The notes beneath the pieces were generated by a model. It did not search any database and was not told the DNA's origin. It was given only the letters and a program-made list of their open reading frames with translations. DNA of 64,000 bases from assembly GCF_027105055.1 (NCBI RefSeq), contig NZ_CP114264.1, positions 62,001-126,000 on the forward strand, in the 5' to 3' direction. The stretch is from Acinetobacter sp. TR3. GTDB lineage: Bacteria > Pseudomonadota > Gammaproteobacteria > Pseudomonadales > Moraxellaceae. The translations under genes were made by a program, and so were the position numbers. Of the stretch, positions 8,852 through 18,578 are shown piece after piece. Numbering within the stretch: position 1 is the first letter of the stretch; each line of letters begins with the position of its first letter.

Positions 8852-10039
8852 ATGTTAAACACAGCATTTGAACCATGGCCAAGCTTTACAGAGAAAGAAG
8901 CAGATGCAGTTAAAAATATATTGCTTTCGAATAAAGTAAATTATTGGACAGGACAAGAATGCCGTGAATTTGAAAAGGAATTTGCATCGTTTTCTGGTAC
9001 AAAATATGCCGTTGCTCTAGCAAACGGGACTGTTGCACTTGATGTTGCATTGAAAGCATTACAAATTGGTGCTGGTGATGATGTGATTGTAACTTCACGT
9101 ACTTTCTTAGCTTCGGCAAGTTCGATTGTTACAGCTGGAGCGAATCCAATTTTTGCTGATGTTGAGTTAGATTCACAAAATATTTCAAGACAAACGATAG
9201 AAGCTGTATTAACACCAAATACGAAGGCAATCATTTGTGTTCATTTGGCTGGTTGGATGTGTGATATGGATCCAATTATGCAATTAGCAGTTGAAAAGGG
9301 TCTATATGTTATTGAAGATTGTGCTCAAGCGCATGGTGCTAAATATAAAGGTAAGCCTGCGGGTTCTATCGGTCACATTGCTGCGTGGTCATTTTGCCAA
9401 GATAAAATTATGACTACAGGTGGCGAAGGTGGGATGGTTACCACTAACGATGAGAGCCTGTGGAAAAAAATGTGGTCTTATAAAGATCATGGCAAAAGCT
9501 ACGATAGTGTCTACAATAAACAACATCCACCAGGATTCCGTTGGTTACACGATTCTTTTGGAACAAACTGGCGTATGATGGAAATGCAAGCCGTTATTGG
9601 TCGCATTCAACTCACTTATATGGCAGATTGGACGAAAAATAGGATTGAAAATGCAGATAAAATATTAAAAGCATTTGCTGATTCTATTTATTTTACTGTA
9701 AACCGACCAACAGATGATTATCTACATGCACAATATAAATGTTATGTGCAAGTCAATATAAATGCGTTACCAAGTGGTTGGTCTCGTGACCGAATCATGC
9801 AATTTATCAATGCAGAAGGCGTACCATGTTATAGTGGTTCATGTTCTGAAGTGTATTTAGAGCATGCTTTTGATAATACGAATTGGCGACCGAAAGAACG
9901 TTTGAAAAATGCTCAGCAGCTTGGTGAAACTAGTCTTATGTTTTTAGTACATCCAACACTGAGCGAAGATAATATTAAGAAAACAGTTGATGCGATTGAA
10001 AAACTAAAGAAAGTTTTTAGATCAGTGATGAGCGAATAG
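8852..10039 (+). CDS. pglE: UDP-4-keto-sugar aminotransferase (PglE type)
   Basis: DegT-family PLP aminotransferase of 395 residues. PLP lysine Lys185 lies in SFCQDKIMTTGGEGG, where the SxxDK spacing marks PglE/LegC-type C4 aminotransferases; the NGTVALDVAL phosphate site is upstream. It converts the 4-keto product of the dehydratase encoded next into the UDP-4-amino sugar that the PglD-type enzyme acetylates. A 30-bp gap separates it from pglD, with a GGGATGAGAG ribosome-binding stretch before the ATG. Confidence 0.9.
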   Translation: MLNTAFEPWPSFTEKEADAVKNILLSNKVNYWTGQECREFEKEFASFSGTKYAVALANGTVALDVALKALQIGAGDDVIVTSRTFLASASSIVTAGANPIFADVELDSQNISRQTIEAVLTPNTKAIICVHLAGWMCDMDPIMQLAVEKGLYVIEDCAQAHGAKYKGKPAGSIGHIAAWSFCQDKIMTTGGEGGMVTTNDESLWKKMWSYKDHGKSYDSVYNKQHPPGFRWLHDSFGTNWRMMEMQAVIGRIQLTYMADWTKNRIENADKILKAFADSIYFTVNRPTDDYLHAQYKCYVQVNINALPSGWSRDRIMQFINAEGVPCYSGSCSEVYLEHAFDNTNWRPKERLKNAQQLGETSLMFLVHPTLSEDNIKKTVDAIEKLKKVFRSVMSE

Positions 10040-10177
10040 GCGATAAAGTTTAAAGCAGTTAATTATAAATTAGCTTTTTGCTTTATCGTTGTATTATTAA
10101 GGCAAGATCGTCATTTCAGCTTGTGGAAGAATTGCGTATAACGTGCGCATGCTTAATGGGATAATTAGAAGATTATT

Positions 10178-12052
10178 GTGAAGAAGATTATTTATCAGCT
10201 TGCATCAGCACCAAGGCTAGCAAAACAGGCTCTATTGATGTTTTTAGACTTAGTCGCATTTCCTGTGATTTTATGGTTGTGTTATGTCATTCGCTTATTT
10301 GATTTAGGAGCAGAAGTTGTACCTGGAGTTAACCACGGTGTAATTTTAATCACATTTTTTTCAATTATTAGCTTATTGTTGACAGGCGTTTATCATTTTA
10401 TTGTTCGAACATTTGATGAAGTCTTCATTGTCAAACTGGCATTTGCTGTATGCAGTATGATGATAATACTGTATGGATTTAATGCATTTAGTCATGCATA
10501 TATCCCGATGTCGATTCCATTTATGTTCGGCTTTATGATGTTTGCATGGATATGGTGTAGTCGAGCATTTATTCGTTTTATTGTGAAAGCGACCTTGCAC
10601 ACTCATGTTGGCTGTAAAAGGGTTGCAATCTATGGTGCAGGTGATGCTGGTCAGCAAATCGCAGCAGCTTTACATCGCTCAGATGACCATACGCCAGTTT
10701 TCTTTATTGATGATAAAGTTTCATTACAAGATCAAATTGTAGGTGGCTTAAAGGTTTATTCCACTGCGAAAGCACTACGGAATTTTAAAAAGTATAAGAT
10801 AGATGAAATCTTACTTGCTTTACCTTCTGTGGGGCGTGTACGTAAAAGTGAAATTATTCAACAACTAGAACCAGCATTTGTGAAAGTCACAGAACTGCCA
10901 GGGCTAACTAAACTTGTTGATGGTGATATTCGAGTTTCAGATATCCGTGAGGTTGATATTATCGACCTTTTAGGACGAGATCCTGTTCCACCTATTGCTC
11001 ATTTATTGGCTAAAAATATTCAGAATAAAATTGTTATGGTGACAGGTGCTGGCGGATCGATTGGTTCAGAGCTTTGTCGACAAATCATAAAAAATCAACC
11101 TAAAATGCTGGTTTTATATGAATTAACTGAATTTGCATTATATGATATTGATAAAGAGTTAAGGCAAACTGCCAGTTGCGACATTGTTCCCATTTTAGGG
11201 ACTGTACAAGATCAACAAAAATTAGAACGTATCATCGAACAATATCATGTGCAGACAGTCTATCATGCCGCCGCTTATAAACATGTTCCATTGGTTGAGT
11301 GTAATCCAATTGCTGGATTAAAAAATAATGCAATTGGAACCGCAAATAGTTTAAATGCCGCTGTAAAAAAAGGCGTAGAAACCTTTGTATTGATTTCAAC
11401 TGATAAAGCAGTTAGACCGACTAACGTCATGGGTGCATCGAAACGGATGGCTGAATTGTATTGCCAAGCCGTGGCTGAGACGAAACCAAATACGCAGATT
11501 AGCATTGTGCGTTTCGGAAATGTATTGGGTTCATCTGGGTCGGTTGTACCTTTATTTAGACAGCAGATTGCAAAAGGTGGTCCAATTACGGTGACTCATC
11601 CTGATGTAACGCGCTATTTTATGACGATTCCTGAAGCCTCTCAGTTAGTCATCCAAGCTGGGGCATTAGGTTCAGGTGGTGATGTGTTCTTACTCGATAT
11701 GGGTGAACCTGTTCGAATTCAGGATTTAGCACGACAAATGATCGCTTTAAGTGGTTTAAAAGTTCGAGAAGCAAATACAATGGATGGTGATATTGAAATC
11801 GCTTATAGTGGTTTACGTCCGGGAGAAAAACTTTACGAGGAACTTCTCATCGATCAAGATAACACAGGTTATACAGAGCATACTCGTATTTTACGTTCTT
11901 TTGAAAAGCATTATCCGTTACAAGAGATTCAATTGGTATTCAGTAAAATCAATCAAATGACAGCAGTGGATCATGATGTAGATTGGGCTTTAAGTCAGTT
12001 AGAATATTATGTTGATGGCTATAAACGTAGCGGCGAAGTACGAGTTAATTAA
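10178..12052 (+). CDS. gdr: UDP-GlcNAc 4,6-dehydratase, membrane-bound (PglF/WbpM/Gdr type)
   Basis: A 624-residue enzyme with four N-terminal membrane helices (to about residue 140), a CoA-binding-like domain (VAIYGAGDAGQQI) and a C-terminal SDR domain with NAD motif TGAGGSIG (289-296). The active site uses the Asp409-Lys410 pair and a Met418-x3-Lys422 motif in place of the classical Tyr-x3-Lys, as in PglF/WbpM. It makes UDP-4-keto-6-deoxy-GlcNAc for the pglE and pglD steps. The start is GTG. The 138-bp gap before it is the widest in the cluster and contains CGATAAAG...CTTTATCG arms (about 10042-10088) that could attenuate read-through. Confidence 0.9.
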   Translation: MKKIIYQLASAPRLAKQALLMFLDLVAFPVILWLCYVIRLFDLGAEVVPGVNHGVILITFFSIISLLLTGVYHFIVRTFDEVFIVKLAFAVCSMMIILYGFNAFSHAYIPMSIPFMFGFMMFAWIWCSRAFIRFIVKATLHTHVGCKRVAIYGAGDAGQQIAAALHRSDDHTPVFFIDDKVSLQDQIVGGLKVYSTAKALRNFKKYKIDEILLALPSVGRVRKSEIIQQLEPAFVKVTELPGLTKLVDGDIRVSDIREVDIIDLLGRDPVPPIAHLLAKNIQNKIVMVTGAGGSIGSELCRQIIKNQPKMLVLYELTEFALYDIDKELRQTASCDIVPILGTVQDQQKLERIIEQYHVQTVYHAAAYKHVPLVECNPIAGLKNNAIGTANSLNAAVKKGVETFVLISTDKAVRPTNVMGASKRMAELYCQAVAETKPNTQISIVRFGNVLGSSGSVVPLFRQQIAKGGPITVTHPDVTRYFMTIPEASQLVIQAGALGSGGDVFLLDMGEPVRIQDLARQMIALSGLKVREANTMDGDIEIAYSGLRPGEKLYEELLIDQDNTGYTEHTRILRSFEKHYPLQEIQLVFSKINQMTAVDHDVDWALSQLEYYVDGYKRSGEVRVN

Positions 12053-12063
12053 GAGAGTATTGT

Positions 12064-12939
12064 ATGATCAAAAAAGCAATTTTACCCGTCGCAGGTTTAG
12101 GCACCCGTTTTTTACCAGCAAGTAAATCTATTCCCAAAGAAATGGTTACGGTTGTCGATCGTCCCGCAATTGAATATGTGGTACGTGAGGCAGTTGAGGC
12201 AGGTATAGAACAAATTATTTTGGTCACTCATTCCTCAAAAGCTTCAATTGAAAATTATTTTGATCGTAATTTTGAGCTTGAAACAACTTTAGAACAAAAA
12301 AAGAAATTTGACCTGCTGAAAGAAATTACTGATATTTTACCGAAGCATGTCAGTGTGGTCAGTGTACGCCAACCACAACCCCTAGGACTAGGTCATGCGG
12401 TATTATGTGCGAAAGATATCGTGGGTGATGAAGCCTTTGCAGTGTTATTGCCTGATGTTTTAGTCAAAAATCAGGCTGCTGAGAATGATTTGTCTCTGAT
12501 GATTCAACGATTTGATCAATCTCAGGCTGCACAGATTATGGTTGAGGCTGTGCCTGATCATTTGGTCGACCAGTATGGCATTGTAGATGTTGCTGTTTCT
12601 CCAAATGAAGGTGAAAGTATAGTCATGCAGGGTATTGTTGAGAAACCTGCAGTGGGGACTGCACCTTCAAATTTATCGGTGGTGGGACGTTATATTTTAC
12701 CCGCTCAGATTATGGGGCTATTAGCAGATACACCCCGCGGGGCAGGGAATGAAATTCAACTCACGGATGCGATTGCCACATTGCAGCAATCAGAAACTGT
12801 GGAAGCCTACCGTATGAAGGGACAAACCTTTGATTGTGGTAGTAAGCTTGGATATTTAAAAGCTGTATTACACTATGGTATCGAGCATCCAAAATTGGGC
12901 GCAGAGTTTAAGGGCTTAATCCAAGAATTAGCCCTATAG
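12064..12939 (+). CDS. galU: UTP-glucose-1-phosphate uridylyltransferase
   Basis: Nucleotidyltransferase of 291 residues, normal GalU length. The signature LPVAGLGTRFLPASKSIPKEM at the N-terminus and the later GIVEKP and LTDAI segments are diagnostic. It makes UDP-glucose from glucose-1-phosphate and UTP in the cytoplasm, supplying ugd and galE downstream. It is the first gene of the conserved right-hand block of Acinetobacter K loci (galU-ugd-pgi-galE-pgm) and lies 11 bp after gdr. Confidence 0.96.
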   Translation: MIKKAILPVAGLGTRFLPASKSIPKEMVTVVDRPAIEYVVREAVEAGIEQIILVTHSSKASIENYFDRNFELETTLEQKKKFDLLKEITDILPKHVSVVSVRQPQPLGLGHAVLCAKDIVGDEAFAVLLPDVLVKNQAAENDLSLMIQRFDQSQAAQIMVEAVPDHLVDQYGIVDVAVSPNEGESIVMQGIVEKPAVGTAPSNLSVVGRYILPAQIMGLLADTPRGAGNEIQLTDAIATLQQSETVEAYRMKGQTFDCGSKLGYLKAVLHYGIEHPKLGAEFKGLIQELAL

Positions 12940-12956
12940 TTTTAGGGCGTGTGGTT

Positions 12957-14216
12957 ATGAAAGTTGCAATCTTTGGCAATACATTATATGCAGGCGTGAT
13001 GTCTGCATTATTGTCTGAATCAGGGCATTTTGTATATTGGTGTTCCCACCTCAACCCAAATGAAAATGGTCAGCAATATTCTTTTCATGATGAAAATGTC
13101 AGTCGCTTACTTGAAAAACAGCTCAGTAGTGGATTTCTGATTTATCGTGATCTGGATAGTATTCCTTTAGACATTGATGCTTACTTATTTAGTTTTAATC
13201 AAACCCAAGAACAACAAGTTTTTCAACTGTTAGCATCACTAAAACAGCGTCCGATTATTCATCCAAAATTGATGATCAATGCATCTACCTTTGGCTTACA
13301 TGGGACTGAGCATTTTCAACAAATCCTTTTTGAAGATCACTGGGTCTATTTACCAGATACCATCCAAGAGGGAAATGCGTTACAGAGTCTGACCCAAGCT
13401 AAGCAGCTGATAGTCGGATGTAGTCAAGCTAATGTTCAGACCAAAGTAAAAGAGTTACTTCGCCCTTTTTTCCCTTTGGCACAGCAATATCTATTTATGC
13501 CGATTTTAGATGCTGAGTTTACCAAACTCAGTATCTCAGGTATGTTGGCAACACGGATCAGCTATATCAATGATTTGGCCGTGGTTGCTGAGAAACTTGG
13601 GATTGATATTGCATCAGTACGTCAGGGTATGGCAGCGGATAACCGTATTGGTTCAGCTTACTTAGCCCCTGGTGCTGGTTTTGGCGGTGAAAATTTTTCT
13701 CATGATATTCTGACACTCTCTAATACAGTTGCAAATACAGGCGTTAAAAGCCAATTGCTTGCACAAGTATGGGAAATTAATGAGCAACAAAAAGAAATCT
13801 TGTTCCGTAAGTTTTGGAACTATTATCATGGGGATTTACAGGGAAAATCTGTTGCAATTTGGGGTGCTTCTTTTAAAGAAAATACCTCAAGTATTCAGCA
13901 ATCACCTATTCACCAAATGCTTGCAGCACTCTGGGCGCAAGGGGTAACTGTTCATCTTCATGATCCACAAGCCTTGGATGAAATTAAGCAGATGTATGGA
14001 CAACGTGACGATCTGATTCTTTGTGAAGATCAGTATGATGCGGTCAAAAATGTGCATGGTCTGTGTGTACTTACGGCTTGGAAACAATATTGGAGTCCAG
14101 CATTCAAACAGCTTGAACAGTTGATGGGACACCCTTTAATTCTGGATGGTCGCAATATTTATGATCCTGACTATGTTAAAGCACAAGGTTTTGCATATAT
14201 AGGTGTGGGGCGTTAA
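12957..14216 (+). CDS. ugd: UDP-glucose 6-dehydrogenase-family protein with altered catalytic site
   Basis: Two-domain UDP-sugar dehydrogenase homologue of 419 residues at the usual K-locus ugd position. ATG 12957 ([13 protein letters not shown]) is preferred over an in-frame GTG at 12951. The general acid/base Lys190 (AEFTKLS) is kept, but the GFGG-x-C-x2-KD signature reads [10 protein letters not shown]: the catalytic Cys is Asn246 and the following Lys is His249, while Asp250 is kept. The 56-residue spacing from Lys190 to Asn246 equals Lys204-Cys260 of the Streptococcus pyogenes enzyme, so the alignment is not in doubt. The N-terminal dinucleotide loop is also atypical (GNTLYAG instead of GxGYVG). 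Oxidation of UDP-glucose to UDP-glucuronate is therefore doubtful. Confidence 0.85.
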   Translation: MKVAIFGNTLYAGVMSALLSESGHFVYWCSHLNPNENGQQYSFHDENVSRLLEKQLSSGFLIYRDLDSIPLDIDAYLFSFNQTQEQQVFQLLASLKQRPIIHPKLMINASTFGLHGTEHFQQILFEDHWVYLPDTIQEGNALQSLTQAKQLIVGCSQANVQTKVKELLRPFFPLAQQYLFMPILDAEFTKLSISGMLATRISYINDLAVVAEKLGIDIASVRQGMAADNRIGSAYLAPGAGFGGENFSHDILTLSNTVANTGVKSQLLAQVWEINEQQKEILFRKFWNYYHGDLQGKSVAIWGASFKENTSSIQQSPIHQMLAALWAQGVTVHLHDPQALDEIKQMYGQRDDLILCEDQYDAVKNVHGLCVLTAWKQYWSPAFKQLEQLMGHPLILDGRNIYDPDYVKAQGFAYIGVGR

Positions 14217-14218
14217 AG

Positions 14219-15892
14219 ATGATCAAGCAGATTCAGTCTTTTGCTGTAAAAGAGCAAGCTTCCGCCGTGGAGCACCTTTCATCTTTACAACAGCAATTTA
14301 AAAAGGTCCATCTAAATACATTATTTGCAGCAGATCCTGCACGCTTTAAACGTTTTTCGGTTGAGTATGACCAAATTGTTTTGGACTTCAGTAAGCATCG
14401 TATTGATCAAACGATTTTAAATAACTTAGTGGACTTAGCTCAGGCACAAGATTTAAAAGGCTGGATTAAAAAGCTCTTTTCATCTGAACCGATTAATTAT
14501 ACTGAACACCGCGCAGCAATGCATTGGGCTTTACGTTTACCACAATCGAGTCCAGACTTTTCTGATGTGAATCAGCTAGTGCAGCAGCAGTTGGAGCGAA
14601 TGTATGCTTTAGTGGATAAAATCCACGCAGGGCAGTATCGTGGTGCGACGGGTGAGGTGATTCAAGATGTGGTGAATATTGGTGTGGGAGGCTCTGATCT
14701 CGGCCCGTTAATGGTGACACATGCACTTTCCGATTTTAAGGTTGCGACCACAAAACCTTTAGATGTGCATTTCGTTTCGACGATGGATGGCAGCCAGTTA
14801 TCTGAGTTATTGCATCAACTCCGCCCTGAAACCACTTTATTTATTATCTCGTCAAAATCATTTGGCACCATTGATACGCTTTCCAATGCACAAACCGTGC
14901 GTCAATGGTTAGAAAAGGCATTGGGGAATAATGACAAGATTTTGCAAAATCATTTTATCGGGGTCTCGACTAAGCCTGACAAGATGACAGAATGGGGCAT
15001 TGCTGCAGATAAACAGTTGTTGTTATGGGATTGGGTCGGTGGTCGTTATTCACTGTGGTCATGTATTGGTTTACCGATTGCGCTGACCATTGGGGTTGAG
15101 GGATTTAAGCAACTGTTAGCAGGGGCTTATGCGATTGACCAGCATTTTCAATCAGCACCCTTTCAGCAGAATATTCCTGTTTTGATGGGGTTATTAGGCG
15201 CGTGGAATAATAACTTTCTGGATATTCACACCCATGCGGTACTGCCTTATGATGGCCGACTTAAATATTTCGCGGCTTATTTGCAGCAGCTTGAAATGGA
15301 ATCCAATGGCAAATCGATCCAACGCAACGGCGAAAAAATTGGTTCCGTGACCTGTCCAATTGTGTGGGGTGAGGTTGGACCTAACGCACAGCATGCATTC
15401 TATCAGCTGCTGCATCAAGGTACACATTTGGTTAGTTGTGACTTTATTGCGCCTGTGAAGCGTTATAATTCCAATCAATTCACTTATGCTGAAAGTGCTG
15501 AAGCTTTGGTAGAACAGCATCATTTGGCTTTATCCAACTGTTTGGCACAGTCGCGCCTGTTGGCCTTTGGGAATCAAGCATTGGCAGTAGATGAACTGGA
15601 AGGCTTACCCGCTTATAAACAATATGAAGGCAATCAACCTAGCTCCACTATTCTACTTAAAGAGCTGAATCCTTATAGCTTAGGAATGCTGATTGCGATG
15701 TATGAACATAAGGTTTTTGTACAGTCGGTGTTATGGAATATTAATCCCTTTGACCAATGGGGTGTTGAAAAAGGCAAAGAAATTGCCAATCAGCTGTTAC
15801 CGATTTTAAACCGCGAGCAAGATGATCTATCGAGTTTTGATGCATCAACACAAGGTTTGTTGAAAATATTATTAGGAAAAATAGATGGCTAA
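14219..15892 (+). CDS. pgi: Glucose-6-phosphate isomerase
   Basis: A 557-residue enzyme of the large bacterial GPI class. Both family signatures are present: the [12 protein letters not shown] phosphate-binding segment, SKSFGTIDT, and [12 protein letters not shown] with [14 protein letters not shown]. It interconverts glucose-6-P and fructose-6-P, linking central metabolism to UDP-GlcNAc and UDP-glucose supply. K-locus papers often write gpi. It starts 2 bp after ugd and overlaps galE by 8 bp. Confidence 0.96.
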   Translation: MIKQIQSFAVKEQASAVEHLSSLQQQFKKVHLNTLFAADPARFKRFSVEYDQIVLDFSKHRIDQTILNNLVDLAQAQDLKGWIKKLFSSEPINYTEHRAAMHWALRLPQSSPDFSDVNQLVQQQLERMYALVDKIHAGQYRGATGEVIQDVVNIGVGGSDLGPLMVTHALSDFKVATTKPLDVHFVSTMDGSQLSELLHQLRPETTLFIISSKSFGTIDTLSNAQTVRQWLEKALGNNDKILQNHFIGVSTKPDKMTEWGIAADKQLLLWDWVGGRYSLWSCIGLPIALTIGVEGFKQLLAGAYAIDQHFQSAPFQQNIPVLMGLLGAWNNNFLDIHTHAVLPYDGRLKYFAAYLQQLEMESNGKSIQRNGEKIGSVTCPIVWGEVGPNAQHAFYQLLHQGTHLVSCDFIAPVKRYNSNQFTYAESAEALVEQHHLALSNCLAQSRLLAFGNQALAVDELEGLPAYKQYEGNQPSSTILLKELNPYSLGMLIAMYEHKVFVQSVLWNINPFDQWGVEKGKEIANQLLPILNREQDDLSSFDASTQGLLKILLGKIDG

Positions 15893-16901
15893 AATTTTAG
15901 TCACAGGTGGTGCGGGTTATATTGGCTCCCATACCTGTTTGGAATTGCTTACTGCAGGTCACGAGGTTATCGTCTTCGATAACCTCTCAAATAGCTCTGA
16001 AGAGTCTTTGCGTCGAGTACAAGCATTAGCAAATAAAAGTTTGGTATTTGTGCAGGGTGATATTCGTCATCAGTTTGAACTAGATCAAGTTTTTCAGGAT
16101 TATTCGATTGATGCTGTCATTCATTTTGCAGGTCTCAAAGCTGTGGGAGAGAGTCAGCAGATCCCTTTGGCTTATTTTGACAATAATATTACAGGCAGTG
16201 TTCAGTTGGTCAAGGCGATGGAGCGCGCAGGTGTATTTAGCTTGGTATTCAGCTCATCTGCAACGGTTTATGACGAAGCCAATCTTTCGCCTTTGAATGA
16301 AGATATGCCAACAGGAATGCCAAATAACAATTATGGTTATACCAAACTGATTGTTGAGCAAATACTGCAAAAACTGGCACAGGCAGACTCGCGTTGGTCG
16401 ATTGCTTTACTTCGTTATTTTAACCCTGTTGGCGCGCATAAAAGCGGTCAGATTGGTGAAGACCCACAGGGAATTCCAAATAACTTAATGCCTTATGTCA
16501 CACAAGTCGCAGTCGGTCGTCGTGAAAAATTGTCCATTTATGGTAATGATTATGACACCATCGATGGTACAGGGGTTCGTGATTATATACATGTAGTCGA
16601 TTTAGCCAAAGCCCATTTATGTGCCTTAAATAATCGCTTATCTACACAAGGCTGCCGTGCTTGGAATATTGGTACGGGCAATGGCTCATCTGTATTACAA
16701 GTCAAAAATACCTTTGAGCAAATTAATGGTGTGCCTGTTGCGTTTGAATTTGCACCACGTCGTGCAGGTGATGTTGCCACTTCTTTTGCAGACAATACGC
16801 GTGCATTGAGCGAGCTCGGTTGGCAGCCACAATATACGTTGGAAGATATGCTGGCGGATAGCTGGAACTGGCAGAAGCAGAATCCCAACGGCTTTAACTG
16901 A
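15885..16901 (+). CDS. galE: UDP-glucose/UDP-GlcNAc 4-epimerase
   Basis: Extended SDR of 338 residues with NAD motif [10 protein letters not shown] at the N-terminus, SSSATVYDE and the YGYTK catalytic Tyr-x3-Lys. It epimerises UDP-hexoses at C4. At this position in Acinetobacter K loci the gene is called gne1 and is expected to act on UDP-GlcNAc and UDP-Glc; the substrate cannot be read here. It overlaps pgi by 8 bp and is the last gene of the capsule operon before a strong shared terminator. Confidence 0.92.
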   Translation: MAKILVTGGAGYIGSHTCLELLTAGHEVIVFDNLSNSSEESLRRVQALANKSLVFVQGDIRHQFELDQVFQDYSIDAVIHFAGLKAVGESQQIPLAYFDNNITGSVQLVKAMERAGVFSLVFSSSATVYDEANLSPLNEDMPTGMPNNNYGYTKLIVEQILQKLAQADSRWSIALLRYFNPVGAHKSGQIGEDPQGIPNNLMPYVTQVAVGRREKLSIYGNDYDTIDGTGVRDYIHVVDLAKAHLCALNNRLSTQGCRAWNIGTGNGSSVLQVKNTFEQINGVPVAFEFAPRRAGDVATSFADNTRALSELGWQPQYTLEDMLADSWNWQKQNPNGFN

Positions 16902-16914
16902 ATAGAACAGCAAT

Positions 16915-16943
16915 TAAAAAAGGAGCAATATGCTCCTTTTTTA
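16915..16943. terminator. Bidirectional terminator between galE and pgm
   Basis: AGGAGCA-ATA-TGCTCCT hairpin flanked by an A-run on the left and a T-run on the right, lying between two convergent genes, so it can end both transcripts. Just after it GAATTAACCCT is duplicated in tandem (16951-16971) across the pgm stop codon. Confidence 0.9.
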
Positions 16944-16953
16944 TTGGGCTGAA

Positions 16954-18324
16954 TTAACCCTGAATTAACCCAGTTAACTCATCCACATAAGTTTGCATTG
17001 GTTGTGGATTTTGATCGGCACGACTCTCAATATTCAAGCGAAGCAAAGGCTCAGTATTAGATGCCCGAACATTTAAACGCCATACACCAAAATCAAGACT
17101 CACGCCATCAGTACGGTCTACTTGTGGATTTTGGTCAGCATAATGATCAAAAATCTTTTGTACTGTTGTTTGAGTATCAGCCACTTTAAAATTGATTTCA
17201 CCGCTACACGGGAATTTGGCAATCATGTTTTCAACCAGCGTTGAGAGTGATTGACCTGTTTCAGAGAGTAAGGCAATGGTCAGTAACCAAGGAATCATAC
17301 CACTATCACAATAAGCGAAGTCACGGAAATAATGGTGTGCACTCATTTCGCCACCGTAAACAGCATTGTGTTCACGCATCACATCTTTAATAAAAGCATG
17401 TCCAGATTTTGATTGCACCGCGATACCTTGATATTGATCAACAATATCAAAGGTATTCCAGACCAGACGAGGATCATGCACAATCTTCTCACCTGATTGT
17501 TTGATCAAGAATGCTTGTGCCAATAAGCCAACAATATAATAGCCTTCTATGAATTGACCTTTCTCATCGAATAGGAAACAACGGTCAAAGTCACCATCCC
17601 AAGCAATGCCCATATCTGCATGGTGCGCAAGTACAGCATCACGGGTGCTGTCACGATTTTCAATTAAGATTGGATTTGGAATCCCATTTGGAAAATTGCC
17701 ATCGGCTTCATGATGGATTTTGATAAATTCAACAGGAATATTGAGTTCTTGAAATTTTTGCTCAATCGCATCAATTACATGACCTGCTGCACCATTGCCT
17801 GCATTCACCACCAGCTTGAGGGGTTTAATTTTTTGTGGGTCGATATATGTTAATAAGTGATCGACAAATTCAGGCAAAATATTATAGTTTTCAGTTGAAC
17901 CCTTTTGTTCTACTTCTACAAAATCACCAGACTCAGCCAATGCCTGAATGTCTTTTAAGCCTGTATCAGCACTGATTGGACGTGCATTTTCACGAACCAA
18001 TTTCATACCATTATAATCCATTGGGTTGTGGCTTGCGGTTATCTCAATCCCACCTTGAACATCAAGATGAAAAGCGCCGAAATAGACTTCTTCAGTGCCT
18101 GTCATGCCTAAATCTAGAACATTGACACCCGCATCATTGAGACCACGAATGGTGGCTTGTTTTAAACCTTCGCTACTCAAACGGATATCACAACCAATCA
18201 CAACTTTTTTAGGTTGGTAGATTTGTCCGTATGCACGACCGATTTTATAGGCGATTTCTTCGTTGAGTTCAGTGCCTAGTTTTCCGCGAATATCGTAGGC
18301 TTTAAAGCAAGTCAGTTGAGTCAT
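16954..18324 (-). CDS. pgm: Phosphomannomutase/phosphoglucomutase
   Basis: Alpha-D-phosphohexomutase of 456 residues. Catalytic phosphoserine loop TASHNP, metal site DGDFDR, sugar-specificity loop GEMSAHH and C-terminal phosphate loop [10 protein letters not shown] are all present in order. It interconverts glucose- or mannose-1- and 6-phosphates, feeding GalU. I set the start at 18324 ([14 protein letters not shown]) because family members begin there; an in-frame ATG at 18354 would add ten unlikely residues. It converges on galE and has its own promoter on the far side. Confidence 0.94.
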   Translation of the reverse strand: MTQLTCFKAYDIRGKLGTELNEEIAYKIGRAYGQIYQPKKVVIGCDIRLSSEGLKQATIRGLNDAGVNVLDLGMTGTEEVYFGAFHLDVQGGIEITASHNPMDYNGMKLVRENARPISADTGLKDIQALAESGDFVEVEQKGSTENYNILPEFVDHLLTYIDPQKIKPLKLVVNAGNGAAGHVIDAIEQKFQELNIPVEFIKIHHEADGNFPNGIPNPILIENRDSTRDAVLAHHADMGIAWDGDFDRCFLFDEKGQFIEGYYIVGLLAQAFLIKQSGEKIVHDPRLVWNTFDIVDQYQGIAVQSKSGHAFIKDVMREHNAVYGGEMSAHHYFRDFAYCDSGMIPWLLTIALLSETGQSLSTLVENMIAKFPCSGEINFKVADTQTTVQKIFDHYADQNPQVDRTDGVSLDFGVWRLNVRASNTEPLLRLNIESRADQNPQPMQTYVDELTGLIQG

Positions 18325-18482
18325 GTTCAAAAGTGCTGTTTGTTGTTTATTCATGTGTTGCAGTATACAAAGACTCGCTAGGCTTGAACATTCATAGATA
18401 CAGATTTAATCATTTAGTGATTTTTATTGGTTTTAGCTAGATGAGCAATCTTAAATTCAAAAGACTCTCATCATGTAAAAAC

Positions 18483-18516
18483 AAAAAAGGTTGTTCCACG
18501 TGAAACAACCTTTTTT
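18483..18516. promoter_or_regulatory. parS-type ParB binding site inside a terminator-like hairpin
   Basis: Positions 18492-18507 read TGTTCCACGTGAAACA, a perfect match to the bacterial parS consensus TGTTNCACGTGAAACA. The flanks extend the palindrome (GGTTGTT / AACAACC) and add an A-run and a T-run, so the element also looks like a Rho-independent terminator for tyrB on the minus strand. It lies in the gap between the pgm promoter region and the tyrB end. Confidence 0.85.
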
Positions 18517-18527
18517 GATCCATAAAG

Positions 18528-18547
18528 TCTCCCTTTTAAAAGGGAGA
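18528..18547. repeat. REP-like palindrome
   Basis: Perfect 20-bp palindrome built from CTCCC and GGGAG arms around TTTTAAAA, followed by ATGAGGAG. The layout (purine/pyrimidine palindrome plus a nearby GAGG tail) resembles the pair at 21.83-21.92 kb, suggesting a dispersed repeat family. Confidence 0.55.
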
Positions 18548-18578
18548 TGAGGAGCGATTATAGCTCCGCAAGGGAATT

